A DNA stretch of 35,990 nt from an uncultured Bacteroidales bacterium (GTDB lineage: Bacteria > Bacteroidota > Bacteroidia > Bacteroidales > Bacteroidaceae): positions 1 through 35,990 of the forward strand of contig CADAJS010000028.1 of the NCBI GenBank assembly GCA_902788315.1, in the 5' to 3' direction. The first letter of the stretch is position 1. The number at the start of each line of letters is the position of its first letter. The notes under the pieces are model-generated. The model had not been told where the DNA came from, ran no database searches, and worked only from the letters and a program-made list of their open reading frames with translations. Shown in pieces: positions 7,863 to 13,853 of this stretch. Made by a program: the position numbers and the translations under genes.

Positions 7863-9514
7863 TCTGTGGCAGGGAAAAGGATACGTAAACCATCATCGCC
7901 CGGCTCCCACACCGAGGCATCCATCAGATGCCACACGGGTTCCAGCACATCGCTTCCCGTGCGGCGTCCCATCAGCAGCGGGCCGTGCAAGAAACGGCGC
8001 GAATGGCCGGGCAGCGCATTCTCGGCATTGAGCAGCGGCAGTTCGCGGTCGGCCAGCCGGAAGCTGACACCCACATGGTCCACCTGCCGAAACCGGCGCG
8101 AGAGCATGAGGAAGCCTCCACGCTCCACAGCCTCCACAGGCTTCCCGTTCAGCGTCAACTCTACGTCTTGCATCCAGCTGTAATGGGGGAAGCAGAGTGT
8201 AAGCCGACACGCCTTGGGCATATAGAGAGCCAACTGTACCGTACCGTCAAAGGGATACTTCGTCTGCTCGCTGACCTCCACCCGATGCTTGCCGACAGTG
8301 GCCATGAACGTAGCCGGACGATAGAAGGGGAAGAACAGCGTGTCGCCGCTCTGGAACATGCTGTAGCGCGCGGCATTGCTCAAGCCCTCGGCGCCACGCA
8401 TGGTGCAGCACCAATGAGCCTCAGGGATGCTCACCTTCAGGCTGGCCGAGGCGCTGCCCTTGCCGGGGCAGGTGTCGGTGCCGAAGCCGCCGTTGCGCCG
8501 CTGTCCGTGGCACAGGGCGTTGAAGTATATCTGCTCGGCCCACTCCAGATAGGCCACGTCGCGCGTCTGTTGCCACAGCTGCACGGCCAGCAGATAGCTG
8601 TCCACGATGGCGCAGGGCTCGGTCCACGTGTCATAGCGGCGGAACCAGTTGTAATTGGCAAAGTTTTCCGTCATGCCATACTCGGTATAGAGGCGGAAGC
8701 GCGCGGCGGCCTCGTCCACCAGCCGGCGCTCGCCCGTAATGGCTGCATAGCGCATCAGGCCACGCAGGGCCGTCAGCGTGGCATGGGTCTGCGCCTTGAT
8801 AGCCAACAGGTCGATGCCGAGGAAACACTCGACGAGTTCGTCAATCACGGGGCGTAGCTCCTCATCGTGCGTCACCGCATAGGCATGGATGAGTCCGTCC
8901 ATGCCGATAAAGAGGCAGCCCACGTCGCTCGACAGCTGCCAGCGGCCTATCTGCCCCACCGTCTCGCCCGAAGCGGCACCGACATTCTGCTTGCGGTCCT
9001 CGGGGCGCACGGGATAGGTGGCATAGTGTCCCTTCCAGGGCAGGAAGAGGTTTCGCGCCATCGTGCGGATGACGGAGAGCACCGCCGAATCGCCGCGCCA
9101 CTCATAGTACTCGCACAGCCCGCGCAACATCCACCCGTTGCCCGAGAGCTGCTGCTCGTGGATGATGTCCGGGAAGACGGGGCCCATGTAGCCTCGCTCG
9201 TTCAAATGCGACGGCAGGCGACGCAGAATCTCTTCCAGATTGGGCGATGCGGAGTGCAGCGCCTGTGCATCGAGCGTCAGGCCCAGGATGGTGCGTCCCT
9301 CGGTGTCGCCCGGCCAGTCACCGCTCTGCTGCATGGTGAGGAACACGTGGTCTGGCTGGTATTTCTCCTCGCCCAATCGCTGCATATTCAGACGCAGGCG
9401 CATATCCAGCGACCCTTGCATCAGCTGAGCGTCAAACGATACAGGTTGCAGTCCGCCAGCCCACATCCACAGGGATGTCAGTACGGCAAGCACGAAGGTG
9501 AAGTGTCGTTTCAT
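7859..9514 (-). CDS. GH127-like (DUF1680) glycoside hydrolase, exported
   Basis: A 551-aa protein with a signal peptide (MKRHFTFVLAVLTSLWMWAGG) and an alpha/alpha-barrel domain resembling beta-L-arabinofuranosidases of family GH127. The WTEPCAIVDSY segment supplies the E-x-C pair and EAHWCCTMRGAEGLSNA the CC pair of the cysteine/glutamate zinc-site catalytic centre. Other family landmarks are GYMGPVFPD, NGWMLRGLCEYYEW and WAEQIYFNALCHGQ. The C-terminal part is a beta-sandwich. Family members release L-arabinofuranose or other sugars; substrate not inferable. The start at 9514 is chosen for the signal peptide. Its promoter -33 abuts the repeat at 9567. It overlaps the YhhN-like gene by 4 nt. 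Confidence 0.8.
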   Translation of the reverse strand: MKRHFTFVLAVLTSLWMWAGGLQPVSFDAQLMQGSLDMRLRLNMQRLGEEKYQPDHVFLTMQQSGDWPGDTEGRTILGLTLDAQALHSASPNLEEILRRLPSHLNERGYMGPVFPDIIHEQQLSGNGWMLRGLCEYYEWRGDSAVLSVIRTMARNLFLPWKGHYATYPVRPEDRKQNVGAASGETVGQIGRWQLSSDVGCLFIGMDGLIHAYAVTHDEELRPVIDELVECFLGIDLLAIKAQTHATLTALRGLMRYAAITGERRLVDEAAARFRLYTEYGMTENFANYNWFRRYDTWTEPCAIVDSYLLAVQLWQQTRDVAYLEWAEQIYFNALCHGQRRNGGFGTDTCPGKGSASASLKVSIPEAHWCCTMRGAEGLSNAARYSMFQSGDTLFFPFYRPATFMATVGKHRVEVSEQTKYPFDGTVQLALYMPKACRLTLCFPHYSWMQDVELTLNGKPVEAVERGGFLMLSRRFRQVDHVGVSFRLADRELPLLNAENALPGHSRRFLHGPLLMGRRTGSDVLEPVWHLMDASVWEPGDDGLRILFPATE

Positions 9515-9538
9515 AGCAAATTCTCCATTATCTGCCCA

Positions 9539-9570
9539 CAAATTTAGCCATAAAACATCATAGCAGCAAG
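9539..9570 (-). promoter_or_regulatory. Putative promoter of the GH127-YhhN operon
   Basis: On the minus strand TAAATTTG (9546-9539) matches the -7 consensus, and CTTG (9570-9567), 20 bp upstream, is an imperfect -33. The CTTG is also the outermost end of the 265-bp repeat copy 1, so the island border lies inside this promoter. Confidence 0.6.
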
Positions 9571-9831
9571 TGCGGCACGCCGTGTTTAACACCATTTAAC
9601 GTTGCTGTGCTATGTTTTCCCAAGGTCCCTCCACGCTGTGTCAGTACAGAGAGCCACCTCACCATAGTTTTTGCGTAGGGAATGGCGGCTCAACGACCAC
9701 GACATAAGGCTGTAGTCTGCGTGTGCCCAGCCGTGCTCGGCTCTGCCGCTTCTGCCTGCATAGCAGGTGTTGAAGAATCCCTCCTCCAGTGGATTCTTGC
9801 CAGCGGTCCAAAAGGTCTGTACGATACGCAT
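9567..9831 (-). repeat. 265-bp island repeat, copy 1
   Basis: Near-identical, with the same length, to 11582-11846. Running on the minus strand it begins ATGCGTATCGTACAGACC, holds a truncated DUF6734-like reading frame, and ends in a shared tail (9567-9609). The tail alone recurs at 13223-13266. Differences from copy 2 are scattered substitutions, one of which creates a premature TAG. Confidence 0.9.
9610..9831 (-). pseudogene. Truncated DUF6734-like gene start, copy 1
   Basis: A 73-codon frame that begins MRIVQTFWTAGKNPLEEG and contains HADYSLMSWSLSRHSLRKNY and GEVALCTD. This resembles, from memory, the N-terminus of DUF6734 proteins (a nucleotide-sugar-transferase-like family of unknown function), which are much longer. 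It stops at TAG where copy 2 reads through. The ATG overlaps the stop codon of the preceding immunity-like gene (TAATG), so it was apparently the third gene of a cassette. It may now be only a recombination anchor. Family naming is moderately sure, truncation is clear. Confidence 0.6.
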
Positions 9832-10496
9832 TACAGGCGGTGAGTCAAGGGAAAAGTATATATGCAATATTCGTCTTCTCCATCCGTATCATAAGACGGA
9901 TAAAACCTCAATGATTTCACGAAAGAATGAAATTCCAAAAAGGACTTTCTGGAGATTCGACCTTTCAGAGGCGAATAGGCTTGAAGAAGAACGAGCCTTG
10001 GTACACCATGATTGTCTACAATCATAACAACAATTAGCCCTGTTTTGGAGTGGTTAAGTCTTCTTTTTTCTTTCCAGGTGATAACACGAAAAAACTCATC
10101 AACGATTATTCTCTCCAGCCAACGAAAATCGTCATTCTTTAGTTGTCCATCAGAAAAAATTTTTCCCTGCCAGTGTGAACTTGCCTCACTTTGAAAAGCA
10201 AGGTTATATTTTAGTCGTCCAGAGGCAACGTCATCATCAAACTTTGATTTTTCTTCCAGGAAATAACAGGAGTAGTCGTTCTTTTCCTCATAGATGTTCC
10301 CCCTTTTTTTATAAATGGAAGCAAACAGAATGTCTCTTTCAATGAAATAGACAGCGGTGTCATTCGGAAAAACTACAGGCCAAGTGGGCTGGTCCTTAGT
10401 TGTTTTATCTTGTGCCGCACATTGAAAATCACAGATAGAAGCGGAAAGAAAAAAAAGAAGAAACAGCGTACGCAAACCAAATGATATAATTCTCAT
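9831..10496 (-). CDS. Exported immunity-like protein, cassette paralogue 1
   Basis: A 221-aa protein with a hydrophobic N-terminus (MRIISFGLRTLFLLFFLSAS) that looks like a signal peptide, so the product probably sits in the periplasm or outside. It is a remote paralogue of 11848-12504: both share a Y-x-CY segment with a following D-DV--G-L-Y pattern (SCYFLEEKSKFDDDVASGRL here) and a late (G-R/C-I/L-SRK-S/T-FL-F) block. The gene starts 5 bp after a remnant of a toxin C-terminus, the same place its paralogue holds behind the toxin at 12512-13168, so immunity to that toxin type is inferred. AT-rich relative to neighbours. No known family recognised. Confidence 0.65.
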   Translation of the reverse strand: MRIISFGLRTLFLLFFLSASICDFQCAAQDKTTKDQPTWPVVFPNDTAVYFIERDILFASIYKKRGNIYEEKNDYSCYFLEEKSKFDDDVASGRLKYNLAFQSEASSHWQGKIFSDGQLKNDDFRWLERIIVDEFFRVITWKEKRRLNHSKTGLIVVMIVDNHGVPRLVLLQAYSPLKGRISRKSFLEFHSFVKSLRFYPSYDTDGEDEYCIYTFPLTHRL

Positions 10497-10501
10497 CGTA
10501 A

Positions 10502-10624
10502 TTATTCTTTTATCTTGATTCCAAAAGCATTAAAAATATCTTCCCATCTCCATTGATAGTCCGGATCATGGGGCTGTTTATATGTCCTGAATTGTTTGGG
10601 GTTAGGATAATGTACGATACGCAT
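10502..10624 (-). pseudogene. MRIV start fused to a toxin C-terminal tail
   Basis: Forty codons: the first 14 bases (ATGCGTATCGTACA) are those of the MRIV repeat, then the frame switches to a tail that parallels the end of the toxin at 12512-13168. Tail here: NPK..., then HDPDYQWRWEDIFNAFGI; toxin: NPK..., then HDPQYMWRWIEIFEAFGI. The product lacks the HEFVH site and is not expected to be active. It is 9 bp after the lipoprotein gene and 5 bp before the immunity-like gene, which fits a deletion joining one cassette's MRIV gene to the end of another's toxin gene. Confidence 0.72.
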
Positions 10625-10633
10625 ATCTTCCGC

Positions 10634-11359
10634 CTATTCCTCGCGAGTCCATCGGAAATTATTAATCTCATCACTCCACACTGTGGTTCCTTTTGCAGTG
10701 CCCAATGTATCAGTGATGATAGCACCAGAAGGTGTCACGCGAACTTCGGTATCCGTAATTTCAACGGAATATGCATCACGTATAACACGTATATCATCCA
10801 GAATATGTGCTCGCTCCACATGAAGACACAACGGATTGCGAGTGCCAGAGATTACGTAATCCCAGTAGTCATCATATTTCGCTATATCGCACATATTCAG
10901 GAAACGCCCGTCGCGAGAGTATGTAATTATGGATGGGGCCACGTACGGATACCCGCCTCTTTTCATGTCATGTGCATCCACACACTTAAGGAAAAGGAAT
11001 ACATAGCATGAATCGAGGGTAATCCTGCAACCGCAATGATTATATACACGTTCAGTAAAGGCTTTTTCCTCATCTGTCATCGGGATGAAGGATTGGGAGA
11101 TGCTGTCCCGAATCTCTGATTCGCCAAATAAACCTCGAACATAATTGAAGGAGGTTCTGTCAGATATGCTGTCGCCCTCCAAATCCGGGAACAATGAGGC
11201 AAAGGCATAGAACTTCTCCAGTTCAAGACTGTCAGGCCCGGGGATTGGGAGTGAATCTATTTCCGCAACAGCTCCGTCTGCCCTTGGTGTTCTTTGTCCA
11301 CAGCAAACGAATAATATCGGGATGCAAAGGCACCCTAACATAGAGGTGATGTGCTTCAT
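10634..11359 (-). CDS. Putative lipoprotein, possible immunity protein
   Basis: A 241-aa protein with a signal sequence and lipobox-like end (IPILFVCCGQ), so probably a lipoprotein anchored in the outer or inner membrane. The body is not recognised; it contains several Cys residues (NHCGCRITLDSCYVF) that could pair in the periplasm and an ITDTEVRVTPSGAIITDTLG stretch. It starts 18 bp after the stop of the NPYT/GGYV leader peptide and ends 9 bp before an MRIV start. That is the slot held by immunity genes in the other cassettes, and membrane-anchored immunity would suit a toxin acting outside the cytoplasm. Function is inference only. Confidence 0.55.
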   Translation of the reverse strand: MKHITSMLGCLCIPILFVCCGQRTPRADGAVAEIDSLPIPGPDSLELEKFYAFASLFPDLEGDSISDRTSFNYVRGLFGESEIRDSISQSFIPMTDEEKAFTERVYNHCGCRITLDSCYVFLFLKCVDAHDMKRGGYPYVAPSIITYSRDGRFLNMCDIAKYDDYWDYVISGTRNPLCLHVERAHILDDIRVIRDAYSVEITDTEVRVTPSGAIITDTLGTAKGTTVWSDEINNFRWTREE

Positions 11360-11377
11360 TCCTTGTTTCTACGAATA

Positions 11378-11521
11378 CTAGTTAAAATCCGACTCTTTCG
11401 TCAGGTGGAAGAAAAAAACATATCCTCCTTTCCAACTTCCAGAATTTGCCAGCTTTTCATATTCTGTCATTGTATAGGGATTATCTTTGCTCCCCAGTTC
11501 TGCTGTAGTGTTCGTTGCCAT
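11378..11521 (-). CDS. 47-aa peptide with NPYT...GGYV leader motif
   Basis: A short frame reading MATNTTAELGSKDNPYTMTE, then YEKLANSGSWKGGYV and a 12-residue tail before TAG. The NPYT-x-x-EYE...W-x-GGYV pattern resembles the start of many Bacteroidales secreted toxin-type proteins as I remember them, where it precedes a variable C-terminal domain. Here the C-terminal domain is missing, so this is either a leftover leader after toxin loss or a small peptide in its own right. It follows a repeat-borne promoter (11556-11585) by about 35 bp and precedes the lipoprotein by 18 bp. Confidence 0.55.
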   Translation of the reverse strand: MATNTTAELGSKDNPYTMTEYEKLANSGSWKGGYVFFFHLTKESDFN

Positions 11522-11555
11522 AATAACATATCATGTTTTCAGGTTAAACTTTATG

Positions 11556-11585
11556 CAAAGTTACAAAAAATGTCACATCCACAAG
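11556..11585 (-). promoter_or_regulatory. Repeat-borne promoter for the leader-peptide/lipoprotein cassette
   Basis: TAACTTTG (minus, 11563-11556) matches the -7 consensus; CTTG (11585-11582) lies 18 bp upstream as an imperfect -33. The same arrangement recurs at 13197-13226 in front of the metallopeptidase-like gene. Confidence 0.6.
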
Positions 11586-11600
11586 TGAGGCACGCCGTGT

Positions 11601-11846
11601 TTAACAACATTTAACGTTGCTGTGCAATGTTTTCCCAAGGTCCCTCCAAGCTGTGTCAGTATAGAGAGCCACCTCACCATAGTTTTTGCGAAGGGAATGG
11701 CAGCTCAACGACCACGACATAAGGCTGTAGTCAGCGTGTGCCCAGCCGTGCTCGGTTCTGCCGCTTCTGCCTGCATAGCAGGTGTTGAAGAATCCTTCCT
11801 CCAGTGGATTCTTGCCAGCGGTCCAAAAGGTCTGTACGATACGCAT
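11601..11846 (-). pseudogene. Truncated DUF6734-like gene start, copy 2
   Basis: An 81-codon frame that begins MRIVQTFWTAGKNPLEEG and continues with SLMSWSLSCHSLRKNYGEV and ALYTDTAWRDLGKTL, ending in the repeat tail (HSNVKCC stop). It matches copy 1 except for a few substitutions, and it keeps reading past the codon that became TAG in copy 1. The preceding immunity-like gene ends 1 bp before its ATG. The truncation point is the same in both copies, so this shortened form was itself duplicated. Confidence 0.6.
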
Positions 11847-11847
11847 A

Positions 11848-12504
11848 TCATTCCAGACCTAATTCCTCGTATCGAATAACCCAAGGAATACCAAAACCTA
11901 TTTGGACATAGAGATCCTCGTCTTGAGCAATAACAGGAAATCTTCTTTTGAGCAGGATTTTGCGGAACCGAAGGAATGTTTTTCGGCTTAGACACCCTCG
12001 GAAAGGACGCTTCATTCTTATCTCCATATCCCTTAATATACCCCTACCATCTATGGAAAAACTGAAACTTACAACGTTTCCGTCTGCAAACAGCGCGCCC
12101 TTTTCTTTTACACTTAGGCAGGAAATAAACTCCCTCACAAGAGTATCTTGTAATACAGACGTTTCTATACGTTTATAGAACCTATCGACTTTCCACATTT
12201 GCTCTTTGAAATCGTCTGTGATGAGATTTATGCTGTATCGCAAGTTTCCATGCTTGACGTCATAGTCCAGACGTTTACGATCTTTCTTACGATAGCAGTG
12301 ATATTCCCTTCCAATACTCTTAACCCCAGAAGAGTCTTCCTCCCACTTCATCTCGTGACATTTATATACAAACCCACGACGATGCATGATATATGTAGTA
12401 TCTTCGCTATCCCTTCTTTCCACATTCTCATTTGTCTGACAACATGTGTTCTGGGGTAAAAAGAGAAGAATCAAAACCCATAGGTCTCTAATGTGCGTGT
12501 CCAA
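11848..12504 (-). CDS. Exported immunity-like protein, cassette paralogue 2
   Basis: A 218-aa protein with an N-terminal hydrophobic stretch (DLWVLILLFLPQNTCCQ) that may be a signal peptide. It is remotely related to 9831-10496: EYHCYRKKDRKRLDYDVKHG and RGCLSRKTFLRFRKILLKRR here align with similar blocks there. The gene begins 7 bp after the stop of the metallopeptidase-like toxin, is on the same strand, and is AT-rich compared with the flanks. By position and pairing it is the likely immunity partner, but no known immunity family is recognised and no inhibitory motif can be named. Confidence 0.65.
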   Translation of the reverse strand: MDTHIRDLWVLILLFLPQNTCCQTNENVERRDSEDTTYIMHRRGFVYKCHEMKWEEDSSGVKSIGREYHCYRKKDRKRLDYDVKHGNLRYSINLITDDFKEQMWKVDRFYKRIETSVLQDTLVREFISCLSVKEKGALFADGNVVSFSFSIDGRGILRDMEIRMKRPFRGCLSRKTFLRFRKILLKRRFPVIAQDEDLYVQIGFGIPWVIRYEELGLE

Positions 12505-12511
12505 GGTTCCT

Positions 12512-13168
12512 CTAATTAATCGTTATACCAAATGCCTCGAATATCTCAATCCAACGCCACATATATTGCGGGTCATGTCCTTGTGTATATGTAGGTTTAT
12601 CCTTATATTTTGGATTTGCCTTATTATAATCACTATAAAAGTTTACCCACTTATCAGCATACTTGCTAAAACGATCCTCCATATAGTCCAACAATACTTC
12701 TCGAACTGAAATTATCGTACCATTTTTTACATTAGCTCTTTGCCGTATGTTTGCGGAAAAATTCGCAAATTCCGTTTCGCTCCAGCCTAATCTTGGGTCA
12801 TAGGTTGGTTGAGGTGATTTCAAAATATCAAGTGTTGCGACGAAGAATTCGGCTTGGTATTCATTGTCTGTGGCACATGACACAAATGGTGGATTGGCAT
12901 TAGGATCAGATTCTATCTTGCCCTTCATCATTCCTAACCGATCCTGAAAGTAGTGAACGAACTCATGGTGAATAGAATTTACCTTTGCAGCTCTCGAAAC
13001 GTAAATCTTTTTATCCTCTGCTTTGTAAAATGCACTATTCTCTCGTCCAGTTTCTTCCACCGCAACGATAGTCCCATCTCTCTTAAGCTCAGCAATAAGG
13101 TCTGCATACTTCTCAGATAGGGCTCCAGCCCCACGAAGTTCCATATGTTCAGCCCCACGAAGTGCCAT
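12512..13168 (-). CDS. HEFVH zincin-like toxin-domain protein
   Basis: A 218-aa protein with SIHHEFVHYFQDRLG, a HExxH zinc-metallopeptidase motif at about residues 68-72, and a downstream DNEYQAEFF segment whose Glu could be the third ligand of a gluzincin. It ends HDPQYMWRWIEIFEAFGITI, a tail repeated in the remnant at 10502-10624. There is no signal peptide, secretion tag or delivery domain, and the N-terminus is short, as for a toxin tip cut loose from its carrier. The first codons contain a duplicated 24-nt unit, giving two in-frame ATGs (13168, 13144). Immunity-like gene follows after 7 bp. Toxin role is inferred; a peptidase is the alternative. Confidence 0.65.
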   Translation of the reverse strand: MALRGAEHMELRGAGALSEKYADLIAELKRDGTIVAVEETGRENSAFYKAEDKKIYVSRAAKVNSIHHEFVHYFQDRLGMMKGKIESDPNANPPFVSCATDNEYQAEFFVATLDILKSPQPTYDPRLGWSETEFANFSANIRQRANVKNGTIISVREVLLDYMEDRFSKYADKWVNFYSDYNKANPKYKDKPTYTQGHDPQYMWRWIEIFEAFGITIN

Positions 13169-13169
13169 A

Positions 13170-13266
13170 TATCATGTTTTCAGGTTAAACTTTATGCAAA
13201 GTTACAAAAAACGTCACATCCACAAGTGCGGCACGCCGTGTTTAACACCATTTAACGTTGCTGTGC
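13170..13266 (-). repeat. Island repeat, partial copy 3 (tail and promoter)
   Basis: Ninety-seven bases matching the 3' tail of the repeat (13223-13266, as in copies 1 and 2) plus the promoter segment (13170-13222, as in copy 2). The rest of the repeat and any gene before it are missing; from 13267 the sequence is instead a plus-strand secreted-protein remnant. This marks the upstream border of the island. Confidence 0.88.
13197..13226 (-). promoter_or_regulatory. Repeat-borne promoter for the metallopeptidase-like gene
   Basis: TAACTTTG (minus, 13204-13197) with CTTG (13226-13223) 18 bp upstream. The start codon at 13168 lies about 30 bp downstream, so the leader is very short. Confidence 0.6.
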
Positions 13267-13267
13267 C

Positions 13268-13634
13268 GGAAAAGGCAGGCCACTACCTTTGACAATCTTA
13301 AACCGTACAGAGGGAAGAGCGTGCTCCATCGGAAGGAGGAGCGTGCTCCATCGAAGGGAGGAGCGTGCTCCATCGAAGGGAAGAGCGTGCTCCATCGAAG
13401 GGAAGAGCGTGTTCCATCACAGGGCGTGCCGGATTCCGCACACACAGCTCCGTCATCCGCTTTGACAATTTCGTGGTGACACCCAAGGCCAAGGACGCCT
13501 CTGCCGTCGCCCCACTCTCCTTCCCCGAAGCTACGACGCCCCGCATCTACAACATGCAGGGTCTGCCCATGCCCATTGGCAAGCCGTTGCCTCACGGCAT
13601 CTACATCGTAAACGGCAAGAAGATGGCCTACTGA
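13268..13634 (+). pseudogene. Remnant C-terminus of a secreted surface protein
   Basis: A plus-strand frame whose last 60 or so residues end TTPRIYNMQGLPMPIGKP, then LPHGIYIVNGKKMAY and a stop. The IYN..G....GIYIVNGKK pattern is the C-terminal anchor/sorting-like tail seen on many Bacteroidales surface proteins, also present at the end of the large protein at 26413-29892. A TTFDNLK segment near 13280 and an RFDNFVVTPK segment near 13470 may be two copies of one motif separated by the 22-bp minisatellite. No signal peptide or N-terminal body remains, because the toxin island ends at 13266. Interpreted as a gene cut by island insertion or deletion. Confidence 0.6.
13317..13426. repeat. 22-bp minisatellite, five units
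   Basis: Five tandem 22-bp units, starting at 13317, 13339, 13361, 13383 and 13405; the last has diverged. Each carries GAGCGTGCTCC, most of the palindrome GGAGC-GT-GCTCC, followed by ATCGAAGG. As 22 is not a multiple of 3, each gain or loss of a unit shifts the surrounding reading frame. Confidence 0.92.
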
Positions 13635-13688
13635 GAATCCGCGAAGCTGCCACTCACGCTGAATCAATAGACGACGGATAAAAACATA

Positions 13689-13726
13689 AATAAGGTGCCG
13701 CCCCGCGCTGGGAGCGACACCTTATT
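13689..13726. terminator. Hairpin downstream of mutB and of the surface-protein remnant
   Basis: AATAAGGTG (13689-13697) pairs with CACCTTATT (13718-13726) around a GC-rich 20-base loop that can pair further. On the minus strand it is followed by TATGTTTTTATCC, giving a short T-run, so it could end mutA-mutB transcription; it may also act on the plus strand. Confidence 0.6.
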
Positions 13727-13819
13727 ATATATACGCGCGGGCGCGTAAAAGGCTCCTTATGAAAGCAACAATTATAATAAAGATTTGGAGCCTTAAATAT
13801 ACGCGCGAGCGCGTAAAGG
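13723..13819. repeat. Paired CGCG-rich palindromic repeats flanking a hairpin
   Basis: TATACGCGCGGGCGCGTAAA (from 13729) and TATACGCGCGAGCGCGTAAA (from 13798) are direct repeats, each with an inner palindrome ACGCGC-N-GCGCGT. Between them AAGGCTCC (13749-13756) pairs with GGAGCCTT (13787-13794). The element sits between the terminator hairpin and the mutB stop. Similar AT-rich/CGCG stretches occur at 6157-6187 and 22799-22824. Confidence 0.7.
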
Positions 13820-13853
13820 ACAGAGTGCCGGTTTCGAACGGCTCATGACGACA

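Larger units (their letters stand above)
11528..11846 (-). repeat. Island repeat, copy 2 (265 bp) with adjoining promoter segment
   Basis: 11582-11846 matches copy 1 at 9567-9831 base for base in length. The adjoining 11528-11581 segment, which carries a promoter, matches 13170-13222 next to copy 3 with about one mismatch. Together the repeat holds the 5' part of one gene and the promoter of the next cassette. Confidence 0.88.

Noticed and set aside
9567..11846. Insertion sequence
   Set aside because: No transposase, no terminal inverted repeats seen, and no target duplication evident.
9567..13266. Prophage remnant
   Set aside because: No phage structural, lysis or integrase gene in the AT-rich region.
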